NCBI GenBank assembly: GCA_003612285.1
Contig: RAYE01000004.1
Coordinates: 95,127 to 159,126 of the forward strand
Length of the DNA stretch: 64,000 nucleotides
Reading direction: 5' to 3'
From: a bacterium D16-51
GTDB taxonomy: Bacteria > Bacillota > Clostridia > Lachnospirales > Lachnospiraceae
This document shows positions 28,791 through 37,263 of the stretch, piece by piece (position 1 is the first letter of the stretch; each line of letters starts with the position of its first letter). Below the pieces are notes generated by a model that worked only from the letters and a program-made list of their open reading frames with translations, made no database searches and was not told the DNA's origin. Made by a program: the position numbers and the translations under genes.

Positions 28791-29702
28791 ATGGACTATT
28801 CAACTGCTTCTAATGAAGAATTGGAGAGATTGGTAAACAATAAAGATGGTGACGCTATTTGTGAACTTGGCGAGCGGTGTATGTATGGAACAGGCGGCCA
28901 TGAAATGAATTTAACTAGGGCATACCAATTATTCCATAGAGGTGAAAAAATGGGATTACCCCGTGCGTACATAGGTTTAGGGGAGATGTATAGAAATGGC
29001 ATCCGTTTGGCAAAAAATGAGGATGTAGCAAAACAGTATTATAAAAAAGCGGGTGTTCCATATCCGGAAAGGGAATCTGCTTTGCAGCAGCAAAAGAATA
29101 GTATGTTCCAGACGCCATCAAAGATACAGTCTCCAGGTAACTTGATTAGTGAAGGAATAACTTATGCAGAAATTAAATCAAAACTTGATTCTGCAGAACA
29201 GGCAAGAATGGGCCGGGATTACTGCAGGGCAGGCATTTTATGTATGGAAGTGATTGGTATTGCAAAAGATGTTCTTTCTGGTGCAGTGAATTATAGTGGA
29301 AGTGGAGATGTCGAGGATTTTTTGACGGAGGCAAACTGGATCTTGGCATATGCAGCATTTAATGAGCAAAATTACTTGGAAATGGATCACTATTTAACTT
29401 TCCGTGGGGTTTTGGAGGCGCATCCATGGGGAGCTTATTTGAAGGCAGCAGCACATAGAAGTATGCAGTCTCCGCCGGCTTTGCTTGAGCAGGATTTACA
29501 GATGATGTTTGCTATTGTAAGCGGAAATAGAAATCTGTCGCAGGATGAACGGGGGGATATCTGCGCTATGATTGGCGATCTGATATCGGATGGTTATGGC
29601 GTTAATTTTGGCATGGAAGCTGGAATGGCCAAATCGTATTATGAAGAAGCAATGAACTGTGGCAATGAGTATGCAAAAGAGAGATATCAGGAAATCAATT
29701 AA
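28791..29702 (+). CDS. Sel1-like repeat protein
   Basis: The 303-residue soluble protein has Sel1/TPR-like helical repeats. One pair at the N-terminus reads GDAICELGERCMYGTGG, then AYQLFHRGEKMGLPRAYIGLGEMYRNG (about 17-80). Another at the C-terminus reads AGMAKSYYEEAMNCGNEYAKERY (about 277-300). The middle (about 115-260) is helical and unassigned. AAGGAG precedes the ATG. It stands just before a kinase gene (stop at 29702, kinase start near 29719) and is probably co-transcribed with the kinase/VWA/PP2C cluster as an adaptor for protein contacts. Confidence 0.8.
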   Translation: MDYSTASNEELERLVNNKDGDAICELGERCMYGTGGHEMNLTRAYQLFHRGEKMGLPRAYIGLGEMYRNGIRLAKNEDVAKQYYKKAGVPYPERESALQQQKNSMFQTPSKIQSPGNLISEGITYAEIKSKLDSAEQARMGRDYCRAGILCMEVIGIAKDVLSGAVNYSGSGDVEDFLTEANWILAYAAFNEQNYLEMDHYLTFRGVLEAHPWGAYLKAAAHRSMQSPPALLEQDLQMMFAIVSGNRNLSQDERGDICAMIGDLISDGYGVNFGMEAGMAKSYYEEAMNCGNEYAKERYQEIN

Positions 29703-29718
29703 AAAGCAGGGAATGTTT

Positions 29719-31368
29719 ATGATATATCAAGGGATATCGGGAACAATTTATGAGATAGGGGAAAGACTTGCCGGAGGCGGTGAAGGAAGCATTTATGCGA
29801 TAGAAAAGAATGATTTACAGGTTGCTAAAATATTTAAGCCCGAACGCAGGAACACACAGCGTGAGGAAAAACTCCGCTTGATGGTTCTAAAGAAGCTGGA
29901 GGAAAAGCAGCTGCAGCAGATTACATGGCCACAGGATGTTATCTATGATAGAAATGGATTTGCAGGTTATGTTATGCCCAAACTAAAGAAAGCGTCTTCT
30001 CTTACGGAATTATATAGCGCTGACAAGTATGACCTGCGATTTCGTTTGCTGGCGGCAATTAATTTATGTGCGGCAGTTGATACGGTTCATGAAATGGGGC
30101 AGGTGTGCGGCGATTTAAATCCACAGAATATATGTATAAATTTGGATAAAGAGGATAAGGATGGATTTAAGGTTACGTTAGTTGACACAGATTCGTACCA
30201 TTTTACAGCAAATGAAAAAACTTATCGTTGCGAAGTAGGGCTGGGGGAATTTATTGCCCCAGAATTACAAAATAAAATGGCCGGTTTGGATTTGAAATCT
30301 GTTTCGCTGCCGTCATATACAAGACAGGCAGATTTATTTGCTCTTGCAGTACATGTTTTCTATCTTTTAATGAATGGATGCCACCCATTTGCGTGTGCGG
30401 GAGACACCAGTCCTAAGGACAGCAATATAGTGCAGATGACTGCAGAGGCGAAAGAAAATTCTGTTGTTACTCCTCAGCCAATAGAGAATATAAAAAGCGG
30501 TTTTTTTCCATTTTATGGAAAGCGGGAAGGTATTGTGATTCCGATATATGCACCTGAATTTGAGTCATTGCCGTATCGGATACAGAAGATGTTTATCAGG
30601 TCATTTGTAGATGGCTATAGAGAACCCTCTAAAAGAGTGTCTGCATCAGAGTGGAAAGAGGCTTTGAGCGACTTGTCGAGAAGTATAAAAAAATGTAGTA
30701 GTGTGGAGAATCATTATTATTTTGACCATGTTAATGAGTGTCCATTGTGTAAAGTGAACAGAAAAATAAAAAGCATTTTAGGAAAACAGCCAGAGATACC
30801 ACAAAGGCAAGAGGATCAGGAGCAGAGTTTATCAATGAGCGGCAGTATGAACATGAATTCGCCGTATAATTATCATAATGTCGGAGCAAATAATTATGCA
30901 GGCTATGCAAAACAGAAAAAAAGAAAAAGGGTTGATTGGGGACGGCTTGTATATTTAGGGATATTAGGGATATTCATAATGCTGCCTGTAATAATGCCAT
31001 ACATAGCGAAATTCGATGGCTTCACAGTGGATACAGAAGACGCTGTACAAAGCCAATATAAGCAGTTGATTAAAGATGCAAAAACAGCGGTAGCTGACAA
31101 AGATTATGATTCCGCTATATCATACTGTAACGAGGCAATTTTGTTGGATAGTGATGGTATTGAATCAAAGAAGCGGGCGTATTATTGGAAAGGTAAGGCA
31201 TTGTATGCCAAAGGAGATTTAGAAATTGCATTTGAGGTTTTAAAAGAGGGCCTGGATAAGGAAGGATATGATAAGTCGATGGCATTATTGATGGAAAAAG
31301 TAATGGAAAAATTGCCGATTGAAACATATGACATAGAAGATATAACGGGGGATGAAAGCGATGAGTGA
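29719..31368 (+). CDS. Ser/Thr protein kinase-like protein with TM helix and TPR tail
   Basis: This protein of about 549 residues has an N-terminal kinase domain (about 1-330). It shows a Gly loop GGGEGSIYAI, a Lys in LQVAKIFKP, the catalytic loop VCGDLNPQNICI (with D and N) and DTDSYHF in place of DFG. The DTD form is typical of the kinase class that travels with VWA and PP2C genes. A CPLC Cys pair (about 350), one membrane helix (about 410-430) and a TPR-like tail (about 450-530) follow. ATG 29719 fits AGCAGGGA at 29705-29712 best; ATG 29713 is possible. It overlaps the next gene by 8 bp. Confidence 0.85.
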   Translation: MIYQGISGTIYEIGERLAGGGEGSIYAIEKNDLQVAKIFKPERRNTQREEKLRLMVLKKLEEKQLQQITWPQDVIYDRNGFAGYVMPKLKKASSLTELYSADKYDLRFRLLAAINLCAAVDTVHEMGQVCGDLNPQNICINLDKEDKDGFKVTLVDTDSYHFTANEKTYRCEVGLGEFIAPELQNKMAGLDLKSVSLPSYTRQADLFALAVHVFYLLMNGCHPFACAGDTSPKDSNIVQMTAEAKENSVVTPQPIENIKSGFFPFYGKREGIVIPIYAPEFESLPYRIQKMFIRSFVDGYREPSKRVSASEWKEALSDLSRSIKKCSSVENHYYFDHVNECPLCKVNRKIKSILGKQPEIPQRQEDQEQSLSMSGSMNMNSPYNYHNVGANNYAGYAKQKKRKRVDWGRLVYLGILGIFIMLPVIMPYIAKFDGFTVDTEDAVQSQYKQLIKDAKTAVADKDYDSAISYCNEAILLDSDGIESKKRAYYWKGKALYAKGDLEIAFEVLKEGLDKEGYDKSMALLMEKVMEKLPIETYDIEDITGDESDE

Positions 31369-32089
31369 ACAATTAAATATGGATCAATTTTTCGGTGATA
31401 AAATGAATTCTTTTGGGGAGCCGCATTTAGCCTGTGCGTTGCTTTTGGATACATCAGGTTCTATGAAAATGGGAAACAGGGCAATAGACAGCCTGAATGA
31501 TGGAATTAAAAGATTTAAGGCAAGTGTGTCCTCAGATCCCATTGCGCAGAAAAGAGTAGACGTGGCATTGATTACATTTAATTCAAAGGTAGAGGTGATT
31601 TGTGATTTTGTGCCAATCAGCCAAATGCCAACGCCTGATTTAGAGGCAGGTGGAATGACAGATATGGCGCAGGGAATACAAACTGCAATTGATTTGGTAA
31701 AACAGAGGACGGCTATGTACCACACGCTTGGAACGCCATGCCATAAGCCATGGATTTTTATGATTACAGACGGAGCAGCAACAAGTGATGATGATGAAAT
31801 GAGGATGGCTGCAGAAAGAATACGGCTGGAAGAGGAAAAAGGTTCCAATGGAAGGTTATCCTTTTGGGTATTGGGCATTGATGATTACGACCGGGAAGGG
31901 ATTTTCAAATTGACAAACAGGGTTCTTGAATTAAGGAATGAGGATTTTACAGGGATATTTGACTGGCTGAGTGAAAGTATGTCCTGTATATCACAGTCGC
32001 ATGTAGGAGAAAGGGTAGAATTTACCCCCTTGCCGGACAATGCAAGGAAAGCTGAGAAAGACAGGGCAATTAACTCAGACTGGTACTAA
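31361..32089 (+). CDS. VWA-domain protein (TerY-like)
   Basis: The 242-residue protein is essentially one von Willebrand A domain. The metal-ion-dependent adhesion site is complete, with LLDTSGSMKMG (DxSxS), the Thr in GGMTDMAQG and the Asp in ITDGAATSDD. Intracellular VWA proteins of this size are found with PP2C phosphatases and kinases in the TerY phosphorylation triad described for tellurite/stress systems. Here the kinase gene overlaps its start and the PP2C gene follows. No tellurite-resistance genes of TerD type are visible, so the name is used only for the domain. Confidence 0.87.
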   Translation: MSEQLNMDQFFGDKMNSFGEPHLACALLLDTSGSMKMGNRAIDSLNDGIKRFKASVSSDPIAQKRVDVALITFNSKVEVICDFVPISQMPTPDLEAGGMTDMAQGIQTAIDLVKQRTAMYHTLGTPCHKPWIFMITDGAATSDDDEMRMAAERIRLEEEKGSNGRLSFWVLGIDDYDREGIFKLTNRVLELRNEDFTGIFDWLSESMSCISQSHVGERVEFTPLPDNARKAEKDRAINSDWY

Positions 32090-32250
32090 GGAACTGCATG
32101 GAAATAACTTTTACACCTTGACTTGTCTATTTCTCCGGCTGCACAGACCAAAAAGCCTCGACATAGCCCGCTATGCCTACGTTTTTTGACCTGCACATCC
32201 GAAAAAATATCATGCGCAATCTGTAAAAGTTATTTTCCTACAGTTCCTAA
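32088..32250 (+). repeat. Long hairpin element, copy A
   Basis: About 163 bp fold into one imperfect hairpin. The outer arms (GGAACTGCATGGAAATAAC and the complementary right end) pair nearly perfectly. The centre carries the conserved core CATAGCCCGCTATGCCTACG followed by a T run. The left end overlaps the stop codon of the VWA gene. It belongs to the same family as copies B, C and D. Confidence 0.85.
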
Positions 32251-32275
32251 ATGCAAATGGAGACTGTACATAGCA

Positions 32276-32436
32276 TTAGGAACTGTTAATAATTAAATTG
32301 AACAACTTACTTGCCTGTTTTTTCGATTGCTGCATCAAAAAGCCTCGCCGTAGCCCACTACGCCTACGTTTTTTTCTTTGCAATCGGAAAAACATTCTTC
32401 GTAACTTGTTCATTTAATTTATTAACAGTTCCTTAG
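32276..32436 (+). repeat. Long hairpin element, copy B
   Basis: About 161 bp form one hairpin. The arms begin TAGGAACTGTTAATAATTAA and pair with the right end; the core is CGTAGCCCACTACGCCTACG plus a T run. It follows copy A by 25 bp and ends right at the AGGAGG of the PP2C gene, so its fold could influence translation of that gene. Confidence 0.85.
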
Positions 32437-32448
32437 GAGGTTTACTGA

Positions 32449-34239
32449 ATGATATTATATGGTTTTTCCATTCAGGGAAAAGGACATATTGAAAGGGGAA
32501 TAGTATGTCAGGATTCCAATAAAGTGAAACAGATGAAGTCAGGACATTATATAGGGATTGTTGCGGATGGCGTAGGAAGCGCAGCGCATTCGGATATTGG
32601 TTCGGATATTGCTGTCCGGAGTCTTTTTCAATATTGTAACCGCCATGTTAAAAAAGGCAGTTCTTTAGATACAATGAAAGATATTTTATTGGATGGTTAT
32701 TCCTATGCGTTGGGGCAAATAGAGTAATATGCCGAAGGAAGGGCAGCAGCTCTTGATGATTTTGATACAACTCTCTCCTCTGTGATTTATGATGGGAAAA
32801 ATATTGTTTATGGACATGCAGGAGACGGAGGGATTATCATCAAATGTTTGGATGGAAGCATAAAACCAATTACTGTAAGGCAAAAAGGAGCGGATGGGTC
32901 ATCTGTGCTTCCGCTTAGGGCAGGGAAGAGTTCATGGGCATTTGGAACAGAAAATAAAGCCGCCTCTGTGCTTTTGGCAACAGATGGTATGCTGGATGGC
33001 GTTATTCAGCCGGTTTTGGTAAATCTGCCGCCTGACAGAATGGCACTGGCAAGGGGAAATTTTCAAAAAGATAATGTATATGTTACAGCGGCAGAGTTTT
33101 TTATGAATCCATATTCTGTGTACCTAAATAAAGATATAAAAGATCCGGATGAGTATATGGAATATTTTTTGACAGGTGATTTGGACGGCGAAGATCAGAA
33201 AACATTTTTGAAATGTATTATCATGGCGTATACCAAGTTGTTAGGGAAGGATGATGCAATAGAAATTGTAGGCGGTATCAAGAAATATTTTTATGCTGTG
33301 TGGGCGGTTAAGAATGTTACAGATGATAAAAGTGTAGTCTGCATGATAAATGAAAAAGCAAAGGCTGCATATCAAAGTAAAAAATTCTATGAAGAACCTA
33401 ACTGGAAATGGAGACAGGAAAGTTATAATGCATTATTATATGGGAAGCCTATGCCGGCAGCTCCGCAGGATGATCCATTATATCAGGCGGAAAACAAAGA
33501 GGACGCTAATAAATGTATTTTAAGTTTGTTGGATCATGAAAAAGGAAGGAAAGGCTCAAACGGGGAAGTATTAAAATCGGAGCGTAATGAGGAAGAAATT
33601 CCGTTTCATAAGGAAAAGGGCTTTAAAAGTTTGAAAAGCAGGAAAATACCTTTGAACGTTGTGATTGCAGTATGTAGTATTGGAATGTTTTGTATCATTG
33701 GAGGGATAGTATTGTTAGCAATGCTGTCTTCAACGGAACGGCCTGTTATCCCCAGGGAAGAAAAGATAGAAACTCCAATGCCTAAAAATACAATGCCGGA
33801 GACCTCAATACCGGAAATGGAAATAAACTTAGAAAAAGAAGCTGAAGAATTTTTGAAGTGCTTGTTGGCAATAGATATTTCTGCTGTTTCAAAGGATCAA
33901 AAGGAAAAGTGGAATACGATGGTTGGCAAATGTGGTTTTTCGGATTGCATAAATATATTATTAGAGGATAACGGTCTAAATAATACAGCTCAAAGCGAAA
34001 ATAGTAATAGTAAGGAGAACGGGAGTAAAAATGTTGTGAATCGTCCAGATACTGTGGAGAGAACAGAACAAGGAGAGATGGGCAAAACCATGAAAAAAAT
34101 ACACAGAATCATGCAGAAAATACACGGGAAAAAAAGAGTTGATGAATTTAAGCAACAATTAAAACAAACCTATGATACATATGGAATAGAGGAAAAAAGA
34201 AAAATATGTAACATAGTAAATGAAATGTGCCTGCGCTAA
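32449..34239 (+). pseudogene. PP2C phosphatase gene interrupted by an in-frame stop
   Basis: The frame from ATG 32449 (AGGAGG upstream) runs 92 codons to a TAA at 32725-32727, then continues in exactly the same frame to 34239. Read through, it would give about 596 residues. PP2C motifs lie on both sides of the stop: IVADGVGSAAHSDIGS before it, YGHAGDGGIII and LLATDGMLDG after it. A membrane helix (VVIAVCSIGMFCIIGG) and a C-terminal outer part follow. The break looks like a single nonsense change, since no frameshift is present. A fragment from GTG 32782 would lack the first metal-binding Asp. It is the phosphatase member of the kinase/VWA cluster. Confidence 0.85.
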
Positions 34240-34285
34240 AGAGGAAGCATTTTAAAATGATTCAAACAAAGGAGGAATGTTAATT

Positions 34286-35221
34286 ATGCCTAAATATTGT
34301 CCGTCATGCGGCGCCGCTAATCAAAATAATGCTTTGGCATGTTCTAGGTGTGGGAAACCATTCATTATTGGGACAAATCCTGTCAATCAAAATGTAAACG
34401 GAAAATTGCCAGGTGCTTCGTCTGCTGCAAATAAAAAAGAACAGTCTGTTTTTCTTGGCAGAAATGTAATTGAGGTTTTTTTGAAAGTTTTGAAGACTCC
34501 GGTTTCTGTTGGAAGAAAGGTGGTAACAGAGGGCAGAACAGCGATTGGTGTTTCTCTGATTATTTTACAGGCTTTTTTTACGGGACTGTTTGGTGTGATT
34601 ATGATTCGTAAAATTAATGAACTATTCGAACTAATCGCAGCGGCGAGTTCCAAAACCCGTTCATCACTGGGAACTTTACCTTATTATTTATCTGAGTTTG
34701 GAGATGCCCCTAATTATTCGGAAGCGAGGGAATTATTTTATAAATTATCTTATATAAGAGGTTTTTTGGTTTCAGTGTTTGGTTCGGTTGCCCTGTCATT
34801 TTTAGTTGCATTGATTGCTATGCTGCTGTTAATGCTTTTTCGGGTGAAAACCACTTTTTCCAGTATGCTTCTTGCGACAGGAATCCGTTGTGTCGGCATG
34901 ATTCCAGTTACCGTGCTGGCAATATTGGTTTCTTTTCTGCACGTTGGATGGGGAATTGTAATCTTTATGGTAAGTGCAATGATAGGATACATATTTATGG
35001 GGAGGGTATTGGCGGCAGGATCTGCTTTTGCGGAGGATAAAGTGCCGTATGTGCTTTTTTTTCTGGTGACCGTTACCATAGTTATCCACTGTTTTATGAT
35101 TGTAAAGATATGGCCTTTTTATTTGCCAGACGAAGCTCGTGCAGATTATTATGCCTTTTTGAGAGAAATGAAAGGATTAGGCGGGTTTTTCGGCATGATT
35201 AAAAATATGCTTTATTATTGA
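34286..35221 (+). CDS. Zinc-ribbon membrane protein
   Basis: The 311-residue protein begins with a zinc ribbon (YCPSCGAANQNNALACSRCGK). A linker (about 25-60) and five or six membrane helices (about 85-310) follow, of the Yip1/DUF6574-like kind. GGAGGA at 34271-34276 fits ATG 34286 better than ATG 34277. It is the last gene of the kinase/VWA/PP2C cluster. Proteins of this shape often accompany kinase systems in Clostridia, perhaps as substrates; this is an inference. Confidence 0.75.
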   Translation: MPKYCPSCGAANQNNALACSRCGKPFIIGTNPVNQNVNGKLPGASSAANKKEQSVFLGRNVIEVFLKVLKTPVSVGRKVVTEGRTAIGVSLIILQAFFTGLFGVIMIRKINELFELIAAASSKTRSSLGTLPYYLSEFGDAPNYSEARELFYKLSYIRGFLVSVFGSVALSFLVALIAMLLLMLFRVKTTFSSMLLATGIRCVGMIPVTVLAILVSFLHVGWGIVIFMVSAMIGYIFMGRVLAAGSAFAEDKVPYVLFFLVTVTIVIHCFMIVKIWPFYLPDEARADYYAFLREMKGLGGFFGMIKNMLYY

Positions 35222-35680
35222 TTGTTTTTGTCGCAGCAGATTTTGCTGATTTCTGTCAGCGTGGATTTTCCCGCTTCCCATAACAGTTTTCACTCCTTCC
35301 CTGATGTTATTATATTTCCAGGCAATATGTTCTGTAGTTTCTATTTACAGTCAATTTCTGAAAAGGCTGAAATCATTGTGCCTGCACATATGATTTTGGC
35401 TTTTTTTCAAAAATTTCATCTATGATTTATCGGTTAAAAGTATCATTTATCGTCGAAATATGTTACAATAATAGAAATCACTTACTATAAATTTTTCAAG
35501 GTACTATAGGGATAGGGGAACTTTCTTTATAATTTTGCTCCCGATATCATTAATATATTGAAAGTTATTTTTTATGTATCAAGATATAACTATTTTTATT
35601 TGGTGTAACGTTTGCTTCTCATAAAATAAGGCGCAAATAATAAGGGTATCATGTATCAAAATTAAAAGGAGGGAATAAAA
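35222..35680. other. Intergenic region before the CRISPR-associated operon
   Basis: About 460 bp of AT-rich DNA should hold the promoter of the SAVED/cas operon. It contains poorly coding sequence and no repeats of the hairpin family. A sharp change from the preceding gene cluster suggests the boundary of the CRISPR-Cas locus lies here. Confidence 0.4.
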
Positions 35681-37192
35681 ATGGCTGATTGTATTGCAGC
35701 AAGGGATAATGGGGATACATACCAGGCGATGGTGTTTTGGATATATGCGCTCCGAATGTTAGGTGGTCCGGACATAGAAAAGCTTGGATATGAGTATGGC
35801 GAGGTTAAATCATTTGATGATATTGTAGTGTTTTATAAAAATGAACAGCGTTTTAGGGATACCTATATTAACAGGGACTACATCCAGGTGAAATTTCATA
35901 TGATGCAGGCGGGGGAGTTTACAATGGATAGTCTGCTGGAATCGGGATTTATCAATGCAAACAGAGATTCTTTTTTACAGAAAGTTGTCAATGCCTACTG
36001 GAACAAAGAGATAGATTTTTCTAAAAGCCGATTTATAATTTATTCGCCATGGAGAATTAAATCAGATGATATATTAAATGAACTGATATACAATACGGAT
36101 AAATCCTTTAATCTGAAAAAGATGCAAGAAGGAAAAACCAAGAGATCCAGGATGGGGGCGCTTCGCAGCAAGCTGTGTGAGAAATTGTCCATAAATGAGG
36201 AGGAACTGTATATCATTTTAAAGCAGATTTGCATAAAAGACGGGCAGGACAGTCTTGAGGGTTTAAAAGGAAGACTTAACGAAGGCTTTGCCAGTCATAA
36301 GCTTCAGCCATGGTCAGGCAGCCGGGACACTTTTCCATACTGCGATATGGCGCGAGCCTGGATCAGGCAAGGCATCCGGTTATTTACTGCAGATGAGATA
36401 AAAAATTATTGTAAAAAAGAGGGGCTTTTCATGGCTGCTAAAGATACCGCAAACATTGCAGTAAAGAGTTTTAACAGGCATGAGGACTGGATGAACAGTT
36501 GGGCAAATCGTATATTGGATTTAACGGATAAGCTGGCCGGAAGGGAACTGCAGCCGGGATATTCGTGGTCTGATATTTTTCATTCCATCGAACAGTTTGT
36601 TGCCACTAAACTTGACAATGCCAGGGAGTATCATATTGCTATTGAGACGACGCTGTCTGTTTCTTTCACGGTTGGCCGTATTCTGAATCCTAAATCAGCA
36701 TTAAAAGTGACGCCCGTTCAGAAAACCATGGATGGTTTTGTTGATTGGGGCAGGGACGCAGATAATGCATCAAAGTATAGCGAGTTTATAGTGTCCTGTC
36801 AGGAAATGTGTGATGAAGCGGCCGATACGGCAATTTCTATTGGGGCAACGTATGATATCAAGGAAGATGTTCAGGATTTCATAAAAAAAAGCGGATTGAA
36901 AATTGGGCTTTATATAAATTTTGTATTAGAGGATTTTGGAATGGATTCCGTAAAGAATGGAAACCATGCATGGCAGCTGGCAAAGCAGATAAATAGAGAA
37001 ATTAGCAAGCGTTCAGAAAATTTGAAAAAGGGTACGCTGCATATCTTTATTGCAGGTCCGAATTCACTGATGTTCTACCTGGGAATGCAGTCCATGATGT
37101 ATGGGAAAATACAGATTTATGAATTTGACCAGAACCGTGAAAAAACATATTATCCAACAATAGCATTTCCGCAGGAAGGGGAAGCTATATGA
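35681..37192 (+). CDS. SAVED-domain effector with N-terminal nuclease-like domain (Cap4-like)
   Basis: The 503-residue protein has two parts. The N-terminus (about 1-200) opens with ARDNGDTYQAMVFWIYA and shows FDDIVVFY and YIQVKFH (about residues 47 and 67-73), a D...QxK pattern of restriction-endonuclease-like (PD-(D/E)xK) folds as in Cap4/DUF4297. The C-terminus (about 300-503) matches a SAVED domain: FTVGRILNPKSALKVTPVQ, then FVDWGRD, LHIFIAGPNSLMFYLG and KIQIYEFDQ. SAVED domains bind cyclic oligonucleotides and switch on the fused effector. It starts the operon 71 bp before the Cas10-like gene, so the activator is probably made by that Cas10. A CBASS cyclase is absent nearby, which supports a type III role. 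Confidence 0.85.
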   Translation: MADCIAARDNGDTYQAMVFWIYALRMLGGPDIEKLGYEYGEVKSFDDIVVFYKNEQRFRDTYINRDYIQVKFHMMQAGEFTMDSLLESGFINANRDSFLQKVVNAYWNKEIDFSKSRFIIYSPWRIKSDDILNELIYNTDKSFNLKKMQEGKTKRSRMGALRSKLCEKLSINEEELYIILKQICIKDGQDSLEGLKGRLNEGFASHKLQPWSGSRDTFPYCDMARAWIRQGIRLFTADEIKNYCKKEGLFMAAKDTANIAVKSFNRHEDWMNSWANRILDLTDKLAGRELQPGYSWSDIFHSIEQFVATKLDNAREYHIAIETTLSVSFTVGRILNPKSALKVTPVQKTMDGFVDWGRDADNASKYSEFIVSCQEMCDEAADTAISIGATYDIKEDVQDFIKKSGLKIGLYINFVLEDFGMDSVKNGNHAWQLAKQINREISKRSENLKKGTLHIFIAGPNSLMFYLGMQSMMYGKIQIYEFDQNREKTYYPTIAFPQEGEAI

Positions 37193-37263
37193 ACTAGAGC
37201 GTGTTTGAAAATTTCCTGCAGTTTTTAAAGCAAATCATGAAAATACGATAGGGAGGATGTACA

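Noticed and set aside
32725..32781. Programmed readthrough of the PP2C stop
   Set aside because: No recoding signal or conserved context is visible; a plain nonsense change or base-call error is simpler.
24240..35221. A defined integrative element from the recombinase rightwards
   Set aside because: No relaxase, replication or excisionase genes and no third copy of the 21-bp site were seen that would mark a far end.
35222..35425. 67-codon ORF after the zinc-ribbon gene
   Set aside because: No ribosome-binding site, composition not protein-like, overlaps likely 3' untranslated and promoter DNA.
35681..37192. CBASS system
   Set aside because: The SAVED protein would fit, but no CD-NTase, Cap2 or Cap3 gene is adjacent; the neighbour is a Cas10 palm protein.
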